From assembly GCF_001302265.1 (NCBI RefSeq), contig NZ_LHQM01000003.1, forward strand, positions 62,001 to 126,000: a stretch of DNA of 64,000 nucleotides. Reading direction: 5' to 3'. A model generated the notes under the pieces. That model was not told the DNA's origin and ran no database searches. It was given only the letters and a program-made list of their open reading frames with translations. Shown here piece after piece: positions 8,426 to 18,120 of this stretch. The DNA is from Streptococcus phocae (GTDB lineage Bacteria > Bacillota > Bacilli > Lactobacillales > Streptococcaceae). Numbering within the stretch: the stretch's first letter is position 1; every line of letters begins with the position of its first letter. The translations under genes and the position numbers were made by a program.

Positions 8426-9170
8426 CCCCTAAAAGCCCTGTCATGGCCATAGAAATATCTTTGCTGAACTCAATGTTGGATTTATTGCCTCGATAAATTT
8501 GATGGAAAATACGGCCATCTTTGAGAAAAAGAACACGATTGGCATGACTGGCTGCATTAGCAGAGTGAGTAACCATCAAAATGGTCTGTCCTTCTTTATT
8601 GATTGATTCAAAAAGATTCAGCAAATCTTCTGAGTTGCGGTAGTCAAGTGCAGCAGTTGGTTCATCAGCCAGCAATAATTGAGGATTTGTCATGAGGCTT
8701 CTAGCAATGGCGACTCTTTGTTTTTGCCCACCAGAAATTTCAAATGGCCGTTTATCTAATAGCGGTTCAATTCGTAACTTAAATGCCAGTTGTTGCAAGC
8801 GCTGTTCCATTTGTTTCAAAGGTGTGCGATTTAACACCAAGGGCAAGAAAATATTGTCACGAATGGATAAGGTATCTAGGAGGTTAAAGTCTTGAAAGAC
8901 AAAGCCTAGATTTTGCAGACGAAACTTAGCTAACTGACCATCTTTGATGGCTGCAACATCAATTCCATTTAACCGAATAGAACCTTTTGTTGGTTTTTCT
9001 AAAGTTGCCAAAATATTGAGAAGGGTTGTTTTTCCAGATCCGGATTCACCCATTATTGCGATAAATTCTCCTTTATTGACCTTAAAATCAACATCTTGTA
9101 AGGCTCTTGTTTCTTCTTTTGAAAATCGTGTGCGAAATACTTTTTCTAAGTGATTGATTTCTAATAACAT
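8418..9170 (-). CDS. BceA-type ABC transporter ATPase
   Basis: 250 residues; Walker A GESGSGKTT, Q-loop VFQDFNLLD, signature ISGGQKQRVAIARSL, Walker B LLLADEPTAALD and switch His in MVTHS. First gene of the bceAB-like/TCS operon. The ATG is preceded by AAAGGAGC. The operon's promoter and probable BceR operator are at 9238-9301. Confidence 0.92.
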   Translation of the reverse strand: MLLEINHLEKVFRTRFSKEETRALQDVDFKVNKGEFIAIMGESGSGKTTLLNILATLEKPTKGSIRLNGIDVAAIKDGQLAKFRLQNLGFVFQDFNLLDTLSIRDNIFLPLVLNRTPLKQMEQRLQQLAFKLRIEPLLDKRPFEISGGQKQRVAIARSLMTNPQLLLADEPTAALDYRNSEDLLNLFESINKEGQTILMVTHSANAASHANRVLFLKDGRIFHQIYRGNKSNIEFSKDISMAMTGLLGGE

Positions 9171-9237
9171 ATAAGCTCCTTTGTCGTGATTCTGTCTTTA
9201 TCAATGCATTAATATGGGAATCCTTTTTGATAAGTCT

Positions 9238-9301
9238 ATTATATCTCAAACTTCCTCCTCCCACCTTACAAGATTCGCCAAAAAGCTTACAGATTCGTAA
9301 G
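9238..9301 (-). promoter_or_regulatory. Promoter and probable BceR-type operator of the bceAB-like operon
   Basis: A minus-strand TATAAT is at 9243-9238 with no good -35. Upstream are two related sites: an inverted repeat CTTAC-N6-GTAAG (9286-9301) and a degenerate copy (9265-9278) sharing CTTACA(A)GATTCG. BceR-like regulators bind such TTACA/TGTAA sites upstream of weak promoters. Confidence 0.6.
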
Positions 9302-9370
9302 TTTTATCTGATGATTTTGACATCCTTTTGGTATAATAATAGCAATGACATGCATGAAGGAGATACACGA

Positions 9371-9850
9371 ATGGGAAAAAAAATCAAAAAATCACTAGGT
9401 GCTGTTGGAAAATTAATTTCATTCATTCCTGATACAACTGAAATTATTGGAAAAACCATTGATAACACTCGCCCTATTATAGAAAAACATATGGAATATC
9501 AGCATGCAAAAACCATGAACATCACTCATTTGGATGACGTGATTAATTTGCCTGTCGATAAAGCACAGGAACACTTAGAGCGATTAGGTTTTGTTGTGGC
9601 AACGTTGCCGATTAAGCCACATAAAAAATGGGTAACTGCTCATATCAATGAGGTCGTTGCCATGTCTCCCAAGTCAGGAAAACATCGCATAGGAAGTCTA
9701 GTTAAGTTATACTATGTCACCCTAGACGTGATTGAAAAAAGTCAGGAACTGCTTGATCAAGAAAACCTTCGAGCGGTCGAACGCAATCAAAAATTAGCTG
9801 ACACTGTGGACTCCCTCAAGAAAATAAAGTTACCATTTGCTAAAAAATAA
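9371..9850 (+). CDS. PASTA-domain protein
   Basis: 159 residues. The start is the ATG at 9371, preceded by GAAGGAG and by a TATAAT at 9332; a longer frame reaching 9227 lacks an SD and would read through the promoter. A short N-terminal segment (KSLGAVGKLISFIPDTTEIIG) leads into one PASTA-like repeat (about residues 55-115), then a charged helical tail. No signal peptide or transmembrane helix is clear. PASTA repeats elsewhere bind muropeptide-like ligands, but function here is unknown. Monocistronic, followed at once by a bidirectional terminator. Confidence 0.75.
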   Translation: MGKKIKKSLGAVGKLISFIPDTTEIIGKTIDNTRPIIEKHMEYQHAKTMNITHLDDVINLPVDKAQEHLERLGFVVATLPIKPHKKWVTAHINEVVAMSPKSGKHRIGSLVKLYYVTLDVIEKSQELLDQENLRAVERNQKLADTVDSLKKIKLPFAKK

Positions 9851-9861
9851 ACAGAGTCATC

Positions 9862-9901
9862 AAAAAAAGCCGGTTGAGATTATTTCTCAACTGGCTTTTT
9901 T
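9862..9901. terminator. Bidirectional terminator between PASTA gene and trmFO
   Basis: AAAAAAGCCGGTTGAGA, a 5-nt loop, then TCTCAACTGGCTTTTTT (one G-T pair). U runs on both strands; convergent genes end on each side. Confidence 0.92.
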
Positions 9902-9909
9902 ATCATTTG

Positions 9910-11244
9910 CTACACTTCTAAATAATCACTTAAATCTGTTAAAGCACGCTGAGCAATGGCTTCATAGCGTTCTTTTTTGTCGCGAATACGTGGGCCTTCT
10001 AATTCTTTGATGATGCCAAAGTTCACGTTCATTGGTTGAAAGTGCTTGCTTTCAGCATGAGTAACGTAGTAAGGCAAACTACCGATAGCTGTTGTGTGGG
10101 GGAAAATGACCTGCTCTTGCCCTTTAAACTGACGAGCAGCATTAATTCCTGCTACCAAACCAGACGCTGCAGATTCTACATAACCTTCAACTCCTGTCAT
10201 TTGACCCGCAAAAAAGAGCTGCTTATTAGCGCGTGATTGAAATGTTTCTGTTAATAGATTTGGTGAATCCATGTATGAATTGCGGTGCATCACTCCGTAG
10301 CGAACAAAATCTGCTTGTTCAAGTCCTGGAATCATGCGAAAAACACGTTTTTGTTCTCCCCATTTTAAATGCGTTTGGAAACCTACAATATTGTAGAGAC
10401 TACCAGCAGCGTTGTCTTGTCTCAACTGAACAACTGCGTAAGGCGTCTTGTAGTCTCCGTCACGAGGTCCCTCATATTCTTTAGGGTATTCTAAGCCAAC
10501 AGGCTTCATCGGTCCATAGAGCATGGTTTTAATCCCACGTTTAGCCATGACCTCAATAGGCATACAACCTTCAAAGTATTTTTCTTTCTCAAAAGCATTT
10601 AAAGGGGCTTCTTCTGCAGTTGTTAAAGCTTCATGGAAAGCCATAAACTCATCTTTGGTCATTGGACAATTCAAGTAAGCCGCTTCTCCCTTATCATAGC
10701 GTGATTTGAGATAAACTTTATTCATGTCAATGGTTGATTTGTCAATAATCGGTGCAGCCGCATCATAAAAATAAAATCCTTCGCCACCGTTTAAAGCATG
10801 AATTTTTTCTGCCAAGGCATCTGATGTCAAGGGACCTGTTGCAATGACTGTGATGGCATCATCAGGAATATCTTTGATTTCATCACGAATGACCTCAATC
10901 AACGGATGCGCACTAATTTCTGCGGTAACAGCCTCTGCATACCCATCGCGATCAACTGCCATAGCACCACCTGCTGGCACACGGTGAGCTTCACCTGCTC
11001 GCATAATCAATGAATCTAAGCGACGCATTTCTTCTTTTAAAAGTCCGACAGCATTTGTTAAGCTGTCCCCTCGAAATGAGTTTGAACAGACTAATTCAGC
11101 AAAATGGGTTGTCTTGTGCTGAGGGGTTGCTTTTTTTCCTCGCATTTCATATAGCTTGACTGGAATACCACGCTTAGCAATTTGATAAGCAGCCTCAGAT
11201 CCTGCAAGACCTGCACCAATAACATTAATATAAGATTGAGACAA
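9910..11244 (-). CDS. trmFO: Methylenetetrahydrofolate-tRNA-(uracil-54-C5)-methyltransferase
   Basis: 444 residues, the usual TrmFO length. FAD-binding [17 protein letters not shown] at the N terminus, followed by [10 protein letters not shown] and [18 protein letters not shown] near residue 345. The enzyme makes ribothymidine-54 in the tRNA T-loop using methylene-THF and FADH2. The start appears to be TTG, with AGAGG 10 nt upstream; no ATG lies nearby. A TATAAT at about 100 nt upstream suggests its own promoter and a long leader. Confidence 0.95.
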   Translation of the reverse strand: MSQSYINVIGAGLAGSEAAYQIAKRGIPVKLYEMRGKKATPQHKTTHFAELVCSNSFRGDSLTNAVGLLKEEMRRLDSLIMRAGEAHRVPAGGAMAVDRDGYAEAVTAEISAHPLIEVIRDEIKDIPDDAITVIATGPLTSDALAEKIHALNGGEGFYFYDAAAPIIDKSTIDMNKVYLKSRYDKGEAAYLNCPMTKDEFMAFHEALTTAEEAPLNAFEKEKYFEGCMPIEVMAKRGIKTMLYGPMKPVGLEYPKEYEGPRDGDYKTPYAVVQLRQDNAAGSLYNIVGFQTHLKWGEQKRVFRMIPGLEQADFVRYGVMHRNSYMDSPNLLTETFQSRANKQLFFAGQMTGVEGYVESAASGLVAGINAARQFKGQEQVIFPHTTAIGSLPYYVTHAESKHFQPMNVNFGIIKELEGPRIRDKKERYEAIAQRALTDLSDYLEV

Positions 11245-11371
11245 TAGACTAATACCTCTTTGAGAATGGCGATGTAGCTCCCATACTCACAAATCTTTCT
11301 AATATATTTTATTTTGACTATTATATCAAAAATCAGCATAAAGCAAAAGAATACATCTGATAAAAAACTCT

Positions 11372-11416
11372 CAAAAAGCCAACAAAATCAAAAATGTCTT
11401 TTTGCTTTCGTTGGCT
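11372..11416 (-). terminator. topA terminator
   Basis: AGCCAAC (11377-11383) pairs with GTTGGCT (11410-11416) and the inner AAAGCAAAAAGACA region adds partial pairing. The minus strand ends in GGCTTTTTGA. Confidence 0.75.
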
Positions 11417-11432
11417 CTATCATGTCGTAAAA

Positions 11433-13568
11433 CTATTTTATTTTTTCTTCTTTATAATCACAATTTTCATTGCTACAAATGACTTGTTTGCCACCGCCGC
11501 GTACTTTTTTCTCAACGAGGTAATCCTCAGATTTAGGACAGAATCGTCCGACTGGCAAATCCCATGAGGTAAATTCACATTCAGGGTAACGATCACATCC
11601 ATAAAAAATACGGTTTCGTTTGGTTTTGCGTTCGATGACTTGTCCTTTTTGACAAATCGGACAGGTAACTCCAATTTCTTTGGTGATGGCTTTTGTGTTT
11701 CGGCATTCAGGGAAATTACTGCAAGCATAAAACTTCCCATAGCGGCCTAATTTGATAACCATCGGATGACCACATAGGTCACAATCAAAACCAGCAGGTT
11801 CATCTTTAATTTGAATTTTTTCAATTTCAGCTTCTGCTTTAGTTAATTCTTTGGTGAATGGTTTGTAAAACTCATCAATAACCTTTTGCCATTTTTCTTT
11901 CCCGATTTCTACCTGGTCAAGTTTGTTTTCCATTTCAGCGGTAAACTTAACGTCAACAATATCAGGGAAGAAATTCACAATCAATTGATTGACAATATCA
12001 CCTAGTTCTGTTGGTTCAAAACGTTTAGCAGCTAATTTAACATAGTAACGTTTTTGAATAACCTCAAGAGTTGGTGCATAGGTTGAGGGCCTGCCAACAC
12101 CATTTTCTTCTAGGGTTTTGATTAAAGTAGCTTCTGAATAGCGTGCTGGTGGTTGTGTGAAATGCTGTTCTGGAGAGGTTGAGACCTTTTTGACCACTTC
12201 CCCTTCTTCCATGTCGGGAAGCATCTTGTTTTTATCAGAATCATTGTAAACTGCCATATAGCCATCAAACTTCATTTGACTACCATTAGCAATAAACGTC
12301 ACTTGATTTTGCTCTAAGGTTACCTTTACAGTGTCAAAAACCGCAGGGGTCATCTGACTAGCTACAAAGCGATTCCAGATTAGTGTGTACAATTTTAACT
12401 GATCTTTGTTTAAAAATGCTGCAATGGATTCAGGAGTATGCTGAACACTGGAGGGTCTAATAGCCTCATGGGCATCCTGAGCCCCGCTGACATTTTTAAC
12501 ACGATTACCATGTTTTGAATAGTTGGTGCCAAATTTCTCGCTAATAAACTGAGCAGCATCATTTTGAGCAACCGGACTGATACGTGTAGAGTCGGTACGC
12601 ATGTAGGTAATTAAACCTTGTGTGCCATTAGAACCTAAATTAATCCCCTCGTAGAGTTGTTGGGCAACCATCATGGTTTTACGTGTTCTAAAATTAATTT
12701 TATTGGCGGCATCTTGCTGCAACGAAGAGGTTGTATAAGGCATTGGTGCATTACGACGACGCTCTTTCTTTTCAACTTTATTCACGGAAAACTCATCATG
12801 AGTGATTCTAGAAAGAACTAGTTTAACATCATCATTTGTTTCAAGCTTCATTTTTTTGCCATCAAGGCCATAGAAACTTGCTTGAAACTTCTTGTTCCCT
12901 TTTTTAAAGAAACCATCAATAGACCAGTATTCTTCAGGAACAAAAGCTTTTATTTCATTTTCTCTGTCGATGATTAATTTCAGTGCAACAGATTGCACAC
13001 GACCTGCTGAAAGGCCTTTTTTCACCTTTTTCCATAAAATAGGTGAAATCGAGTACCCAACGATACGGTCTAAAACACGACGTGCTTGCTGAGAATCCAC
13101 CAAGTCCATATCAATTTTTCGAGGCTCTACAAAAGCATTTTTTACGGCATCTTTTGTAATTTCATTGAAGACAACACGGTTGTTGTCTTCTTCATCTAGC
13201 CCTAAAATATGTGATAAGTGCCAAGCAATTGCTTCCCCTTCTCTATCTGGGTCACTTGCAAGAAAGACTTTAGCAGATTTTTTAGCCTCTTTTTTTAACG
13301 AGTTGATGAGAGGACCTTTACCACGGATATTGATGTAATTGGGTTCATAATTATTATCAAAGTCAATAGACATTGATGATTTTTTCAAATCACGGATATG
13401 ACCAACTGAGGCCACGACTTTGTAATTGCGTCCCAAGTATTTTTCAATCGTTTTAGCTTTGGCAGGAGACTCAACAATTACTAGATTTTTTTTAGTTGCA
13501 CTAGTTTTCTTTTTTGTTGGGGACTTTTTGGTCCCTTTTTTTGGCTTAGTTGTAGTTTTTGTTACCAA
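11433..13568 (-). CDS. topA: DNA topoisomerase I
   Basis: 711 residues from a TTG at 13568 with AGGAAG 9 nt upstream; a longer frame to 13622 has no SD and a non-conserved leader. After a Lys/Thr-rich N-terminal tail the TOPRIM domain begins ([20 protein letters not shown]; acidic triad in [11 protein letters not shown]). The catalytic Tyr lies in [13 protein letters not shown]. Three C-terminal four-cysteine zinc ribbons follow ([22 protein letters not shown] areas). It relaxes negative supercoils. Between trmFO and dprA, a standard streptococcal order. Confidence 0.96.
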   Translation of the reverse strand: MVTKTTTKPKKGTKKSPTKKKTSATKKNLVIVESPAKAKTIEKYLGRNYKVVASVGHIRDLKKSSMSIDFDNNYEPNYINIRGKGPLINSLKKEAKKSAKVFLASDPDREGEAIAWHLSHILGLDEEDNNRVVFNEITKDAVKNAFVEPRKIDMDLVDSQQARRVLDRIVGYSISPILWKKVKKGLSAGRVQSVALKLIIDRENEIKAFVPEEYWSIDGFFKKGNKKFQASFYGLDGKKMKLETNDDVKLVLSRITHDEFSVNKVEKKERRRNAPMPYTTSSLQQDAANKINFRTRKTMMVAQQLYEGINLGSNGTQGLITYMRTDSTRISPVAQNDAAQFISEKFGTNYSKHGNRVKNVSGAQDAHEAIRPSSVQHTPESIAAFLNKDQLKLYTLIWNRFVASQMTPAVFDTVKVTLEQNQVTFIANGSQMKFDGYMAVYNDSDKNKMLPDMEEGEVVKKVSTSPEQHFTQPPARYSEATLIKTLEENGVGRPSTYAPTLEVIQKRYYVKLAAKRFEPTELGDIVNQLIVNFFPDIVDVKFTAEMENKLDQVEIGKEKWQKVIDEFYKPFTKELTKAEAEIEKIQIKDEPAGFDCDLCGHPMVIKLGRYGKFYACSNFPECRNTKAITKEIGVTCPICQKGQVIERKTKRNRIFYGCDRYPECEFTSWDLPVGRFCPKSEDYLVEKKVRGGGKQVICSNENCDYKEEKIK

Positions 13569-13666
13569 TTCGACACACTTCCTATAACAGTAATGGTTAA
13601 AGCTTATAGAATAATATCCCATTTTTTAGGAACTGTCAATAAAAAAATCTATAATAGGAAGAAAGA

Positions 13667-14512
13667 TTAATAATTTTGGTATTCTAAAAGGATTTCATGA
13701 CCGCTTGTGATGCAGTTTGCACCTTCTTGGATTAATTGCAGACAGCCTTCTGATTTTCCGTCAATGATATTTCCTGGAATGGCGAAAACGTCTCGCCCTT
13801 CTTCCATAGCTAATTGACATGTGATCAAAGATCCTGATCGCTTTTTAGCCTCAACCACAACGACTCCGCGGCTCAAGCCAGCAATAATACGATTTCTTTC
13901 TGGAAAATGATAAGCCAAGGCTTCTTCTCCTGGACCATACTCAGTGATAACGAGGTGATTTTTACCGAGATAGTCTTGTATTTTTTGATTTTCTTTTGGA
14001 TAGTACCTATCCAATCCAGTTCCGATGATAGCAATGGTTTGCCCGCCGTTTCTAAGACAAGAAAGATGAGCGCTAGTGTCTATTCCTCTGGCCAAACCAC
14101 TAACAATAACATAGTGATTATTGAGCTCTTTGATAATCTTAGTGACGGATTGGGTGCCGATATCACTAGATTTTCTCGAGCCAATCACAGCCAATTTGGG
14201 TTTTTCTAGTAACGATAAATCACCTTGGTAAAAAAGTAAAACAGGTGGGTTATAGATTGTTTTTAAAGCTAAAGGATAGGACGTTTCTAAAATTGACACA
14301 GTTGGGTATTTTCTAAATTGTTCTCGTAAGGTTTTAAGATTTAGTTGCTTGTAATTCTCAATAAATTGCGCTGGTTTTCGGCATCCAGACACCACTGCCA
14401 TATCTCTTAGAGACAAAGACTTTTGGTTGGATTTTTGATAGTCAATAATATTGAGGATGTTCAGATTTGTTAGACCAGCTCTTTTTAATTTATACAATTC
14501 AAAATTATTCAT
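13667..14512 (-). CDS. dprA: DNA processing protein DprA
   Basis: 281 residues, typical streptococcal length. SAM-like N-terminal region (FELYKLKRAGLTNLNI) then the Rossmann-like DprA core: VIGSRKSSDIGTQ, VSGLARGIDTSAH, IIGTGLDRYYP and GSLITCQLAMEEGRDVFAIPG. DprA loads RecA on incoming single-stranded DNA during natural transformation and helps shut off competence. A ComX-type CIN box lies 22 nt before the start (14534-14541), consistent with late-competence expression. Confidence 0.95.
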   Translation of the reverse strand: MNNFELYKLKRAGLTNLNILNIIDYQKSNQKSLSLRDMAVVSGCRKPAQFIENYKQLNLKTLREQFRKYPTVSILETSYPLALKTIYNPPVLLFYQGDLSLLEKPKLAVIGSRKSSDIGTQSVTKIIKELNNHYVIVSGLARGIDTSAHLSCLRNGGQTIAIIGTGLDRYYPKENQKIQDYLGKNHLVITEYGPGEEALAYHFPERNRIIAGLSRGVVVVEAKKRSGSLITCQLAMEEGRDVFAIPGNIIDGKSEGCLQLIQEGANCITSGHEILLEYQNY

Positions 14513-14533
14513 TCATCTACCTCTCTAACTGAT

Positions 14534-14541
14534 TATTCGAA
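14534..14541 (-). promoter_or_regulatory. CIN box (ComX/SigX promoter) of dprA
   Basis: The minus strand reads TTCGAATA, one mismatch to the streptococcal late-competence box TACGAATA, preceded by a T run. The T run is the tail of the rnhB terminator hairpin. Confidence 0.65.
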
Positions 14542-14567
14542 AAAATTCTGAAAATCAGAATTTTTTG
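14540..14567 (-). terminator. rnhB terminator
   Basis: AAAAAATTCTGA-AAA-TCAGAATTTTTT perfect stem; 39 nt after the rnhB stop and directly abutting the dprA CIN box. Confidence 0.8.
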
Positions 14568-14605
14568 TTTTCAATCGTTAAAAAAGGTTTGATAAGATTC
14601 TAGAA

Positions 14606-15388
14606 TTAATCCTTACTTATGAATGATTTTATCGGCTCAAAACTCTTTCGATGAATCGGAGAGACACCTAGAGTTTGTATGGCACACAAATGGTTTTTGG
14701 TCCCATAGCCAGCATTTTGAGCAAAGTCATAACCAGGAAATTGTTTATCATAATCAGCCATCAAATGGTCTCTGGTGACCTTGGCGACAATAGATGCTGC
14801 AGCAATTGATAATGAGTTAGCATCTCCCTTAATAATAGATTGCTGAGGAATCGGCAGATTGAGCGACATGGCATCAATCAAAAGATAATCCGGCTGAGAA
14901 ACCTCACCCTTTAAGTGGTCGGTCGCAGCAATCATAGCTAATTTAGTTGCCTCATAAATATTAACACGATCAATGGTATCATGATCAATGATCCCGACAC
15001 CTACTCCTTTTGCTTTTTCTAAAACAGCCTGGTAAATGGCATCATGCTTTGATTTTGGTATTTTTTTAGAGTCGTCTAGCCCTTTAATTTTACAGTTTTG
15101 AGGGAGAACAACACAGGCTGCGACAACCGGTCCTGCCAAAGGGCCACGCCCAACTTCATCAATACCTGCGATAGCTTTAAAGCCTTCTTGGTAGAGTTGT
15201 CTCTCGTAGGTTAATAAACGCTCAAGCCTTGCTTCTTCAGCTATGGCCGCTGCGATAATCTTTTTTTGTCTTATGAGGGCTTTTTGCACACCGATTCGAG
15301 CATCAGATGCTAGCTCTGTTAAAAAAGGATCATCTGGTTTAGTAATCTTATCTAGCTGTGCTTTAATGTCTTTAATACTATTAGTCAT
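14606..15388 (-). CDS. rnhB: Ribonuclease HII
   Basis: 260 residues. Catalytic core starts at [18 protein letters not shown] (first Asp-Glu pair) with further acidic residues in KGLDDSKKI and LLIDAMSLN. An N-terminal ~70-residue extension with a predicted helical region is typical of streptococcal and Bacillus RNase HII. It incises at ribonucleotides in DNA-RNA hybrids. The start overlaps the rbgA stop by 8 nt, so the two are translationally linked. Confidence 0.95.
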   Translation of the reverse strand: MTNSIKDIKAQLDKITKPDDPFLTELASDARIGVQKALIRQKKIIAAAIAEEARLERLLTYERQLYQEGFKAIAGIDEVGRGPLAGPVVAACVVLPQNCKIKGLDDSKKIPKSKHDAIYQAVLEKAKGVGVGIIDHDTIDRVNIYEATKLAMIAATDHLKGEVSQPDYLLIDAMSLNLPIPQQSIIKGDANSLSIAAASIVAKVTRDHLMADYDKQFPGYDFAQNAGYGTKNHLCAIQTLGVSPIHRKSFEPIKSFISKD

Positions 15389-16226
15389 TCATATCCTCAA
15401 TACGGTCTAAACTGTATTGCCCTAATTTACCATCACGAACTTCCTTGACAAATAAATCATAAAATCGATCATAGTCTTCTTTAAACCCTAACTGACGCGT
15501 CATATTAATAATATTGTCTGGAGCATCTTCGTCCAGAGAAAGCATTTTAAATCGTTTTTGAAGCCTGTTTGGGTAATGTTTTTTGAAATAATTTAAGCCA
15601 AAAATAGTCACTTCATCCATCGGTAACAATTGATCTTTAATAGCGCCGGTCAATGCTAATTTTAAACCGACCAACTCATCCTCAAACTTAGGCCATAAAA
15701 TTCCTGGAGTATCTAAAATTTCAAGTTCTTTATTTGATTTTAGCCATTGTTGCCCTTTAGTCACGCCAGGTTTATTGCCGACAACGGCAATTTTTTTACC
15801 AGCTAGACGATTCATGAGAGTTGATTTCCCAGCATTTGGGATACCAATAATCATTGTTCTAAGGGTCTCTTTATTGATCCCACGTTCTCGTAGTCTCGTA
15901 ATTTTGTCAGCCATCAATATCTTTGCAGCTTCAGTCACTTTTTTAACCGTAGATTGCTCCTTAGAGTTAATGGCAAGTGTTTTGATTCCTTTACTCTCGT
16001 AGTAATCTGTCCACTCTTTTGTTATTGTACTGTCTGCTAAATCAGCCTTGTTTAAAATCATGAGTTTTGGCTTATCGCCAACAATTTTAGTCAACATAGG
16101 GTTTTGACTTGATAAAGGCAAACGAGCATCTACTAAGATAGTTACAAAATCAACATGTTTAATATTTTCTTGTACTTGTCTTCTTGCTTTGGACATGTGT
16201 CCAGGAAACCACTGAATAGTAGCCAT
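15381..16226 (-). CDS. rbgA: Ribosome biogenesis GTPase RbgA (YlqF)
   Basis: 281 residues from the ATG at 16226 (SD AAAGGAA). An upstream extension to 16304 has no homology and runs into the element scar. Circularly permuted GTPase order is visible: G4 LNKADLAD (about 60), then G1 [12 protein letters not shown] (about 127), then G3 LDTPGILWP. The N-terminal [15 protein letters not shown] is diagnostic. It acts in late 50S subunit assembly. This is the last core gene before accessory island 1. Confidence 0.95.
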   Translation of the reverse strand: MATIQWFPGHMSKARRQVQENIKHVDFVTILVDARLPLSSQNPMLTKIVGDKPKLMILNKADLADSTITKEWTDYYESKGIKTLAINSKEQSTVKKVTEAAKILMADKITRLRERGINKETLRTMIIGIPNAGKSTLMNRLAGKKIAVVGNKPGVTKGQQWLKSNKELEILDTPGILWPKFEDELVGLKLALTGAIKDQLLPMDEVTIFGLNYFKKHYPNRLQKRFKMLSLDEDAPDNIINMTRQLGFKEDYDRFYDLFVKEVRDGKLGQYSLDRIEDMND

Positions 16227-16454
16227 AAGTTTATAATTCCTTTCGTAGCAGTTTTTTATACTTAAAACCTGCCTGTTGTCTACTAGGCACCAAACAGGCA
16301 CCAAGATTTTGTATTCACCAAGTTTTTCTCTAAAATCAGCTAAAGAAAATTCAAGTATTTTTGAATCAAAATTATTTTCTATTTTAATATTTTGGAATAT
16401 TTACTAGACCAAGCTTTTAATGTTTCAAATCTAAAATGATTCCTATCAATAAAT

Positions 16455-16838
16455 TTATCTAATGCTTTTCTCCCTATAGGTAGTCAAACACTTTTTCATC
16501 AACAACGCTGTTAGACGTTTGAGTAAATAATCACCACCAATAATTTCACCAAGACGTTCTATCACAAGGAATTCTCTTTTTACTGTCTGAGGCTTGACAG
16601 ATACTGACCAGGTTTCTAGCCAACTCATCTTTAACTCTCCGAAAATTCTTATCAACTGGGAATTAAATTGGGCTTCACTGCTATTAATTAATATCTCAAT
16701 TTTATCTTCGAGCGCGACTCGTGTTTTTATGATAACTTACAACAGCTGTCTTCTACATGCCAGTTAGTAATCCTTATGTTTATCTACAACCTCATATCGA
16801 CTAATTCCTTTTGAATTAGTTTTTGTTCTATAGTACAT
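16455..16838 (-). pseudogene. Decayed site-specific integrase, N-terminal part
   Basis: An ATG at 16838 opens MYYRTKTNSKGISRYEVVD, an AP2-like arm-binding start, and hits TAA after 24 codons. The frame resumes after a shift at 16640-16710 as KIEILINSSEAQFNSQL and then MSWLETWSVSVKPQTVKREF, the core-binding SAM-like domain of phage/ICE tyrosine recombinases. The frame then ends at 16455. The catalytic domain (R..H.R..Y) is absent. Fragments down to about 16300 read in other frames but I cannot assign them. It marks an old integration next to rbgA. Confidence 0.7.
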
Positions 16839-16912
16839 TTTGGTTTCCTTAAACTTGGAATGAAAAATCAATCATAGAAATATAACCATTCTATATTATA
16901 TCATGATTCTCT

Positions 16913-17062
16913 TTATTTTACCGCTCTTTGCTTCCATCTTAAAAACCCTTCAAATCCTTCTAAATTAACAAAGACCAATTTATAAGTTGGGCTAATCACA
17001 TAATCTTAAAACTGCTTATTATCTCTCATTTCACCTAACCATCTATTCAGTGTATATTGTGA
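16913..17062 (-). pseudogene. Excisionase-like remnant
   Basis: One frame reads SQYTLNRWLGEMRDNKQF, an in-frame TAA, then DYVISPTYKLVFVNLEGF and a basic end FLRWKQRAVK before a proper stop. The size, basic tail and position immediately upstream of an integrase on the same strand fit a small excisionase (Xis) of a temperate phage or ICE. The start is lost. Identity is by context and pattern, not by a confirmed match. Confidence 0.5.
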
Positions 17063-17104
17063 TCATGGCAGATAGAGTACCACTCTATTTTATAGCTAAT
17101 AATC

Positions 17105-17209
17105 ATGACTGATGATAAACAGCTAGCTGCCACAAAGTGGTTCTCCCTTTGGCAATCTCAAAAGTTTGAGCAGATTAGTCGAGATATGCATGAGGTTTTG
17201 ATTGAGTAG
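17105..17209 (+). other. 34-codon ORF fragment in island scar
   Basis: The ATG at 17105 reads 34 codons to TAG at 17209 (ends FEQISRDMHEVLIE). The sequence looks like the C-terminal tail of a larger protein that was lost. No SD and no recognised family. Confidence 0.25.
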
Positions 17210-17259
17210 TCTTTACTTTTCTATACAAATTTTATAGAGTGTTTTTGTTAATCGATGAC

Positions 17260-17388
17260 TCACTTAGTCATTGGTGTTTGGTAGTTGATACTGCTATGAA
17301 TTCGGTGATGATTCCACCAGTGGATATCGTTCTTGATTTTAAGACTTAGGTCTTCCAGCGAGTGGAAGATTTTCGATACCACTCTGTC
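17260..17388 (-). mobile_element. IS3-family transposase C-terminal remnant
   Basis: The minus strand reads VVSKIFHSLEDLSLKIKND, then IHWWNHHRIHSSINYQTP and a stop at 17260. The WWNHHRIHSSINYQTP tail corresponds to the conserved end of IS3-type DDE transposases (Y-N-x-x-R-x-H-S-x-L-x-Y-x-T-P). Upstream reading frames to about 17460 are out of register (AMDFSLG in another frame), so the element is dead. Confidence 0.7.
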
Positions 17389-17541
17389 GCCCTAAACTAA
17401 AATCCATTGCCATGAGAGTAAGTTTTTTGGTTTTATCAATCATGCGTGTTACCCTTTTTTGCGGCATAACCTAAGCATACCATCTGACAGTTTAGGATTT
17501 TACCACAGAAAAAAACACCAGCCAAAACTGGTGTCGATAAA

Positions 17542-17715
17542 TCACTTCTCTAAAATGAGGCGCTTAATAGTGACTGATAGCAATAATAGGAAGCAAGAAA
17601 ATCCAATAATATTCAACGTGAAGAGTATCGGTGATAACTCTCTAAAAAAATTAGATATTGACACCATAAGGAATCCTGTTGTTACGACTAACGAAATTAG
17701 TTTTGTTTTATTCAT
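17542..17715 (-). CDS. Small membrane protein of the first lactococcin-972-type locus
   Basis: 57 residues from the ATG at 17715 (GAGGAG 9 nt upstream; the TTG at 17724 overlaps the SD). Two hydrophobic helices (about 5-22 and 30-50) separated by a short polar stretch, ending in a charged IKRLILEK. It follows the transporter genes on the same strand after a 192-nt gap. Position and shape would suit an accessory or immunity function, but no family is recognised and this is inference. A palindrome sits just before its SD. Confidence 0.55.
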   Translation of the reverse strand: MNKTKLISLVVTTGFLMVSISNFFRELSPILFTLNIIGFSCFLLLLSVTIKRLILEK

Positions 17716-17734
17716 TCTAAACAACTCCTCTTTC

Positions 17735-17752
17735 TATTTGCTAAAGCAAATA
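17735..17752. repeat. Palindrome TATTTGC-N4-GCAAATA
   Basis: Perfect 7-bp inverted repeat 20 nt before the small membrane-protein start. It could be an operator or a small hairpin in the leader. Confidence 0.5.
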
Positions 17753-17907
17753 AAAGCTACTTTAAAAATCAGAAAAATGTCACGACACTAGTCGCTATAT
17801 TAACTTTATTATAGCAAGCTCGTAATCATTTTACAAGTAAATATCTTAAAATGTACGATTTTTCATCCATTTAATAAAACTCAATAAACTTATGTTTTAG
17901 AAAATTT

Positions 17908-18120
17908 TTATAGAACTATTAATTTTTCACCAAGATAATTATCAGGAATTGAATAATAAAATTTTTGAAATGGATGAAGTATTACTAAGTCAATTATTTG
18001 ATTTCTTACTAATATCTGGACTGCCTGAATATCATCTATTAAATTCTCAAAAATTATAACTTCTTCATCTTTATCTGTTTTCTGTGGTCGTTTTATTCTA
18101 TAATAGTTAAACTTTCCCAT
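17908..18120 (-). CDS. Hypothetical 70-residue protein downstream of bacteriocin ABC ATPase
   Basis: 70 residues, soluble and mixed charge, with Lys-rich start (RIKRPQKTDKDEE) and a hydrophobic middle (ILVRNQIIDLVILHPF). The ATG at 18120 directly follows the ATPase stop at 18121, so the two are translationally coupled. No counterpart is seen at the second bacteriocin locus. No family is recognised; a role in export or self-protection is only suggested by position. Confidence 0.6.
   Translation of the reverse strand: MGKFNYYRIKRPQKTDKDEEVIIFENLIDDIQAVQILVRNQIIDLVILHPFQKFYYSIPDNYLGEKLIVL

Noticed and set aside
9317-9337. TTGACA before TATAAT as promoter of the PASTA gene
   Set aside because: Spacer is only 9 nt; this TTGACA cannot be the -35.
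9227-9370. Upstream extension of the PASTA protein
   Set aside because: It reads through the TATAAT and the operator region and has no SD; start at 9371 is better.
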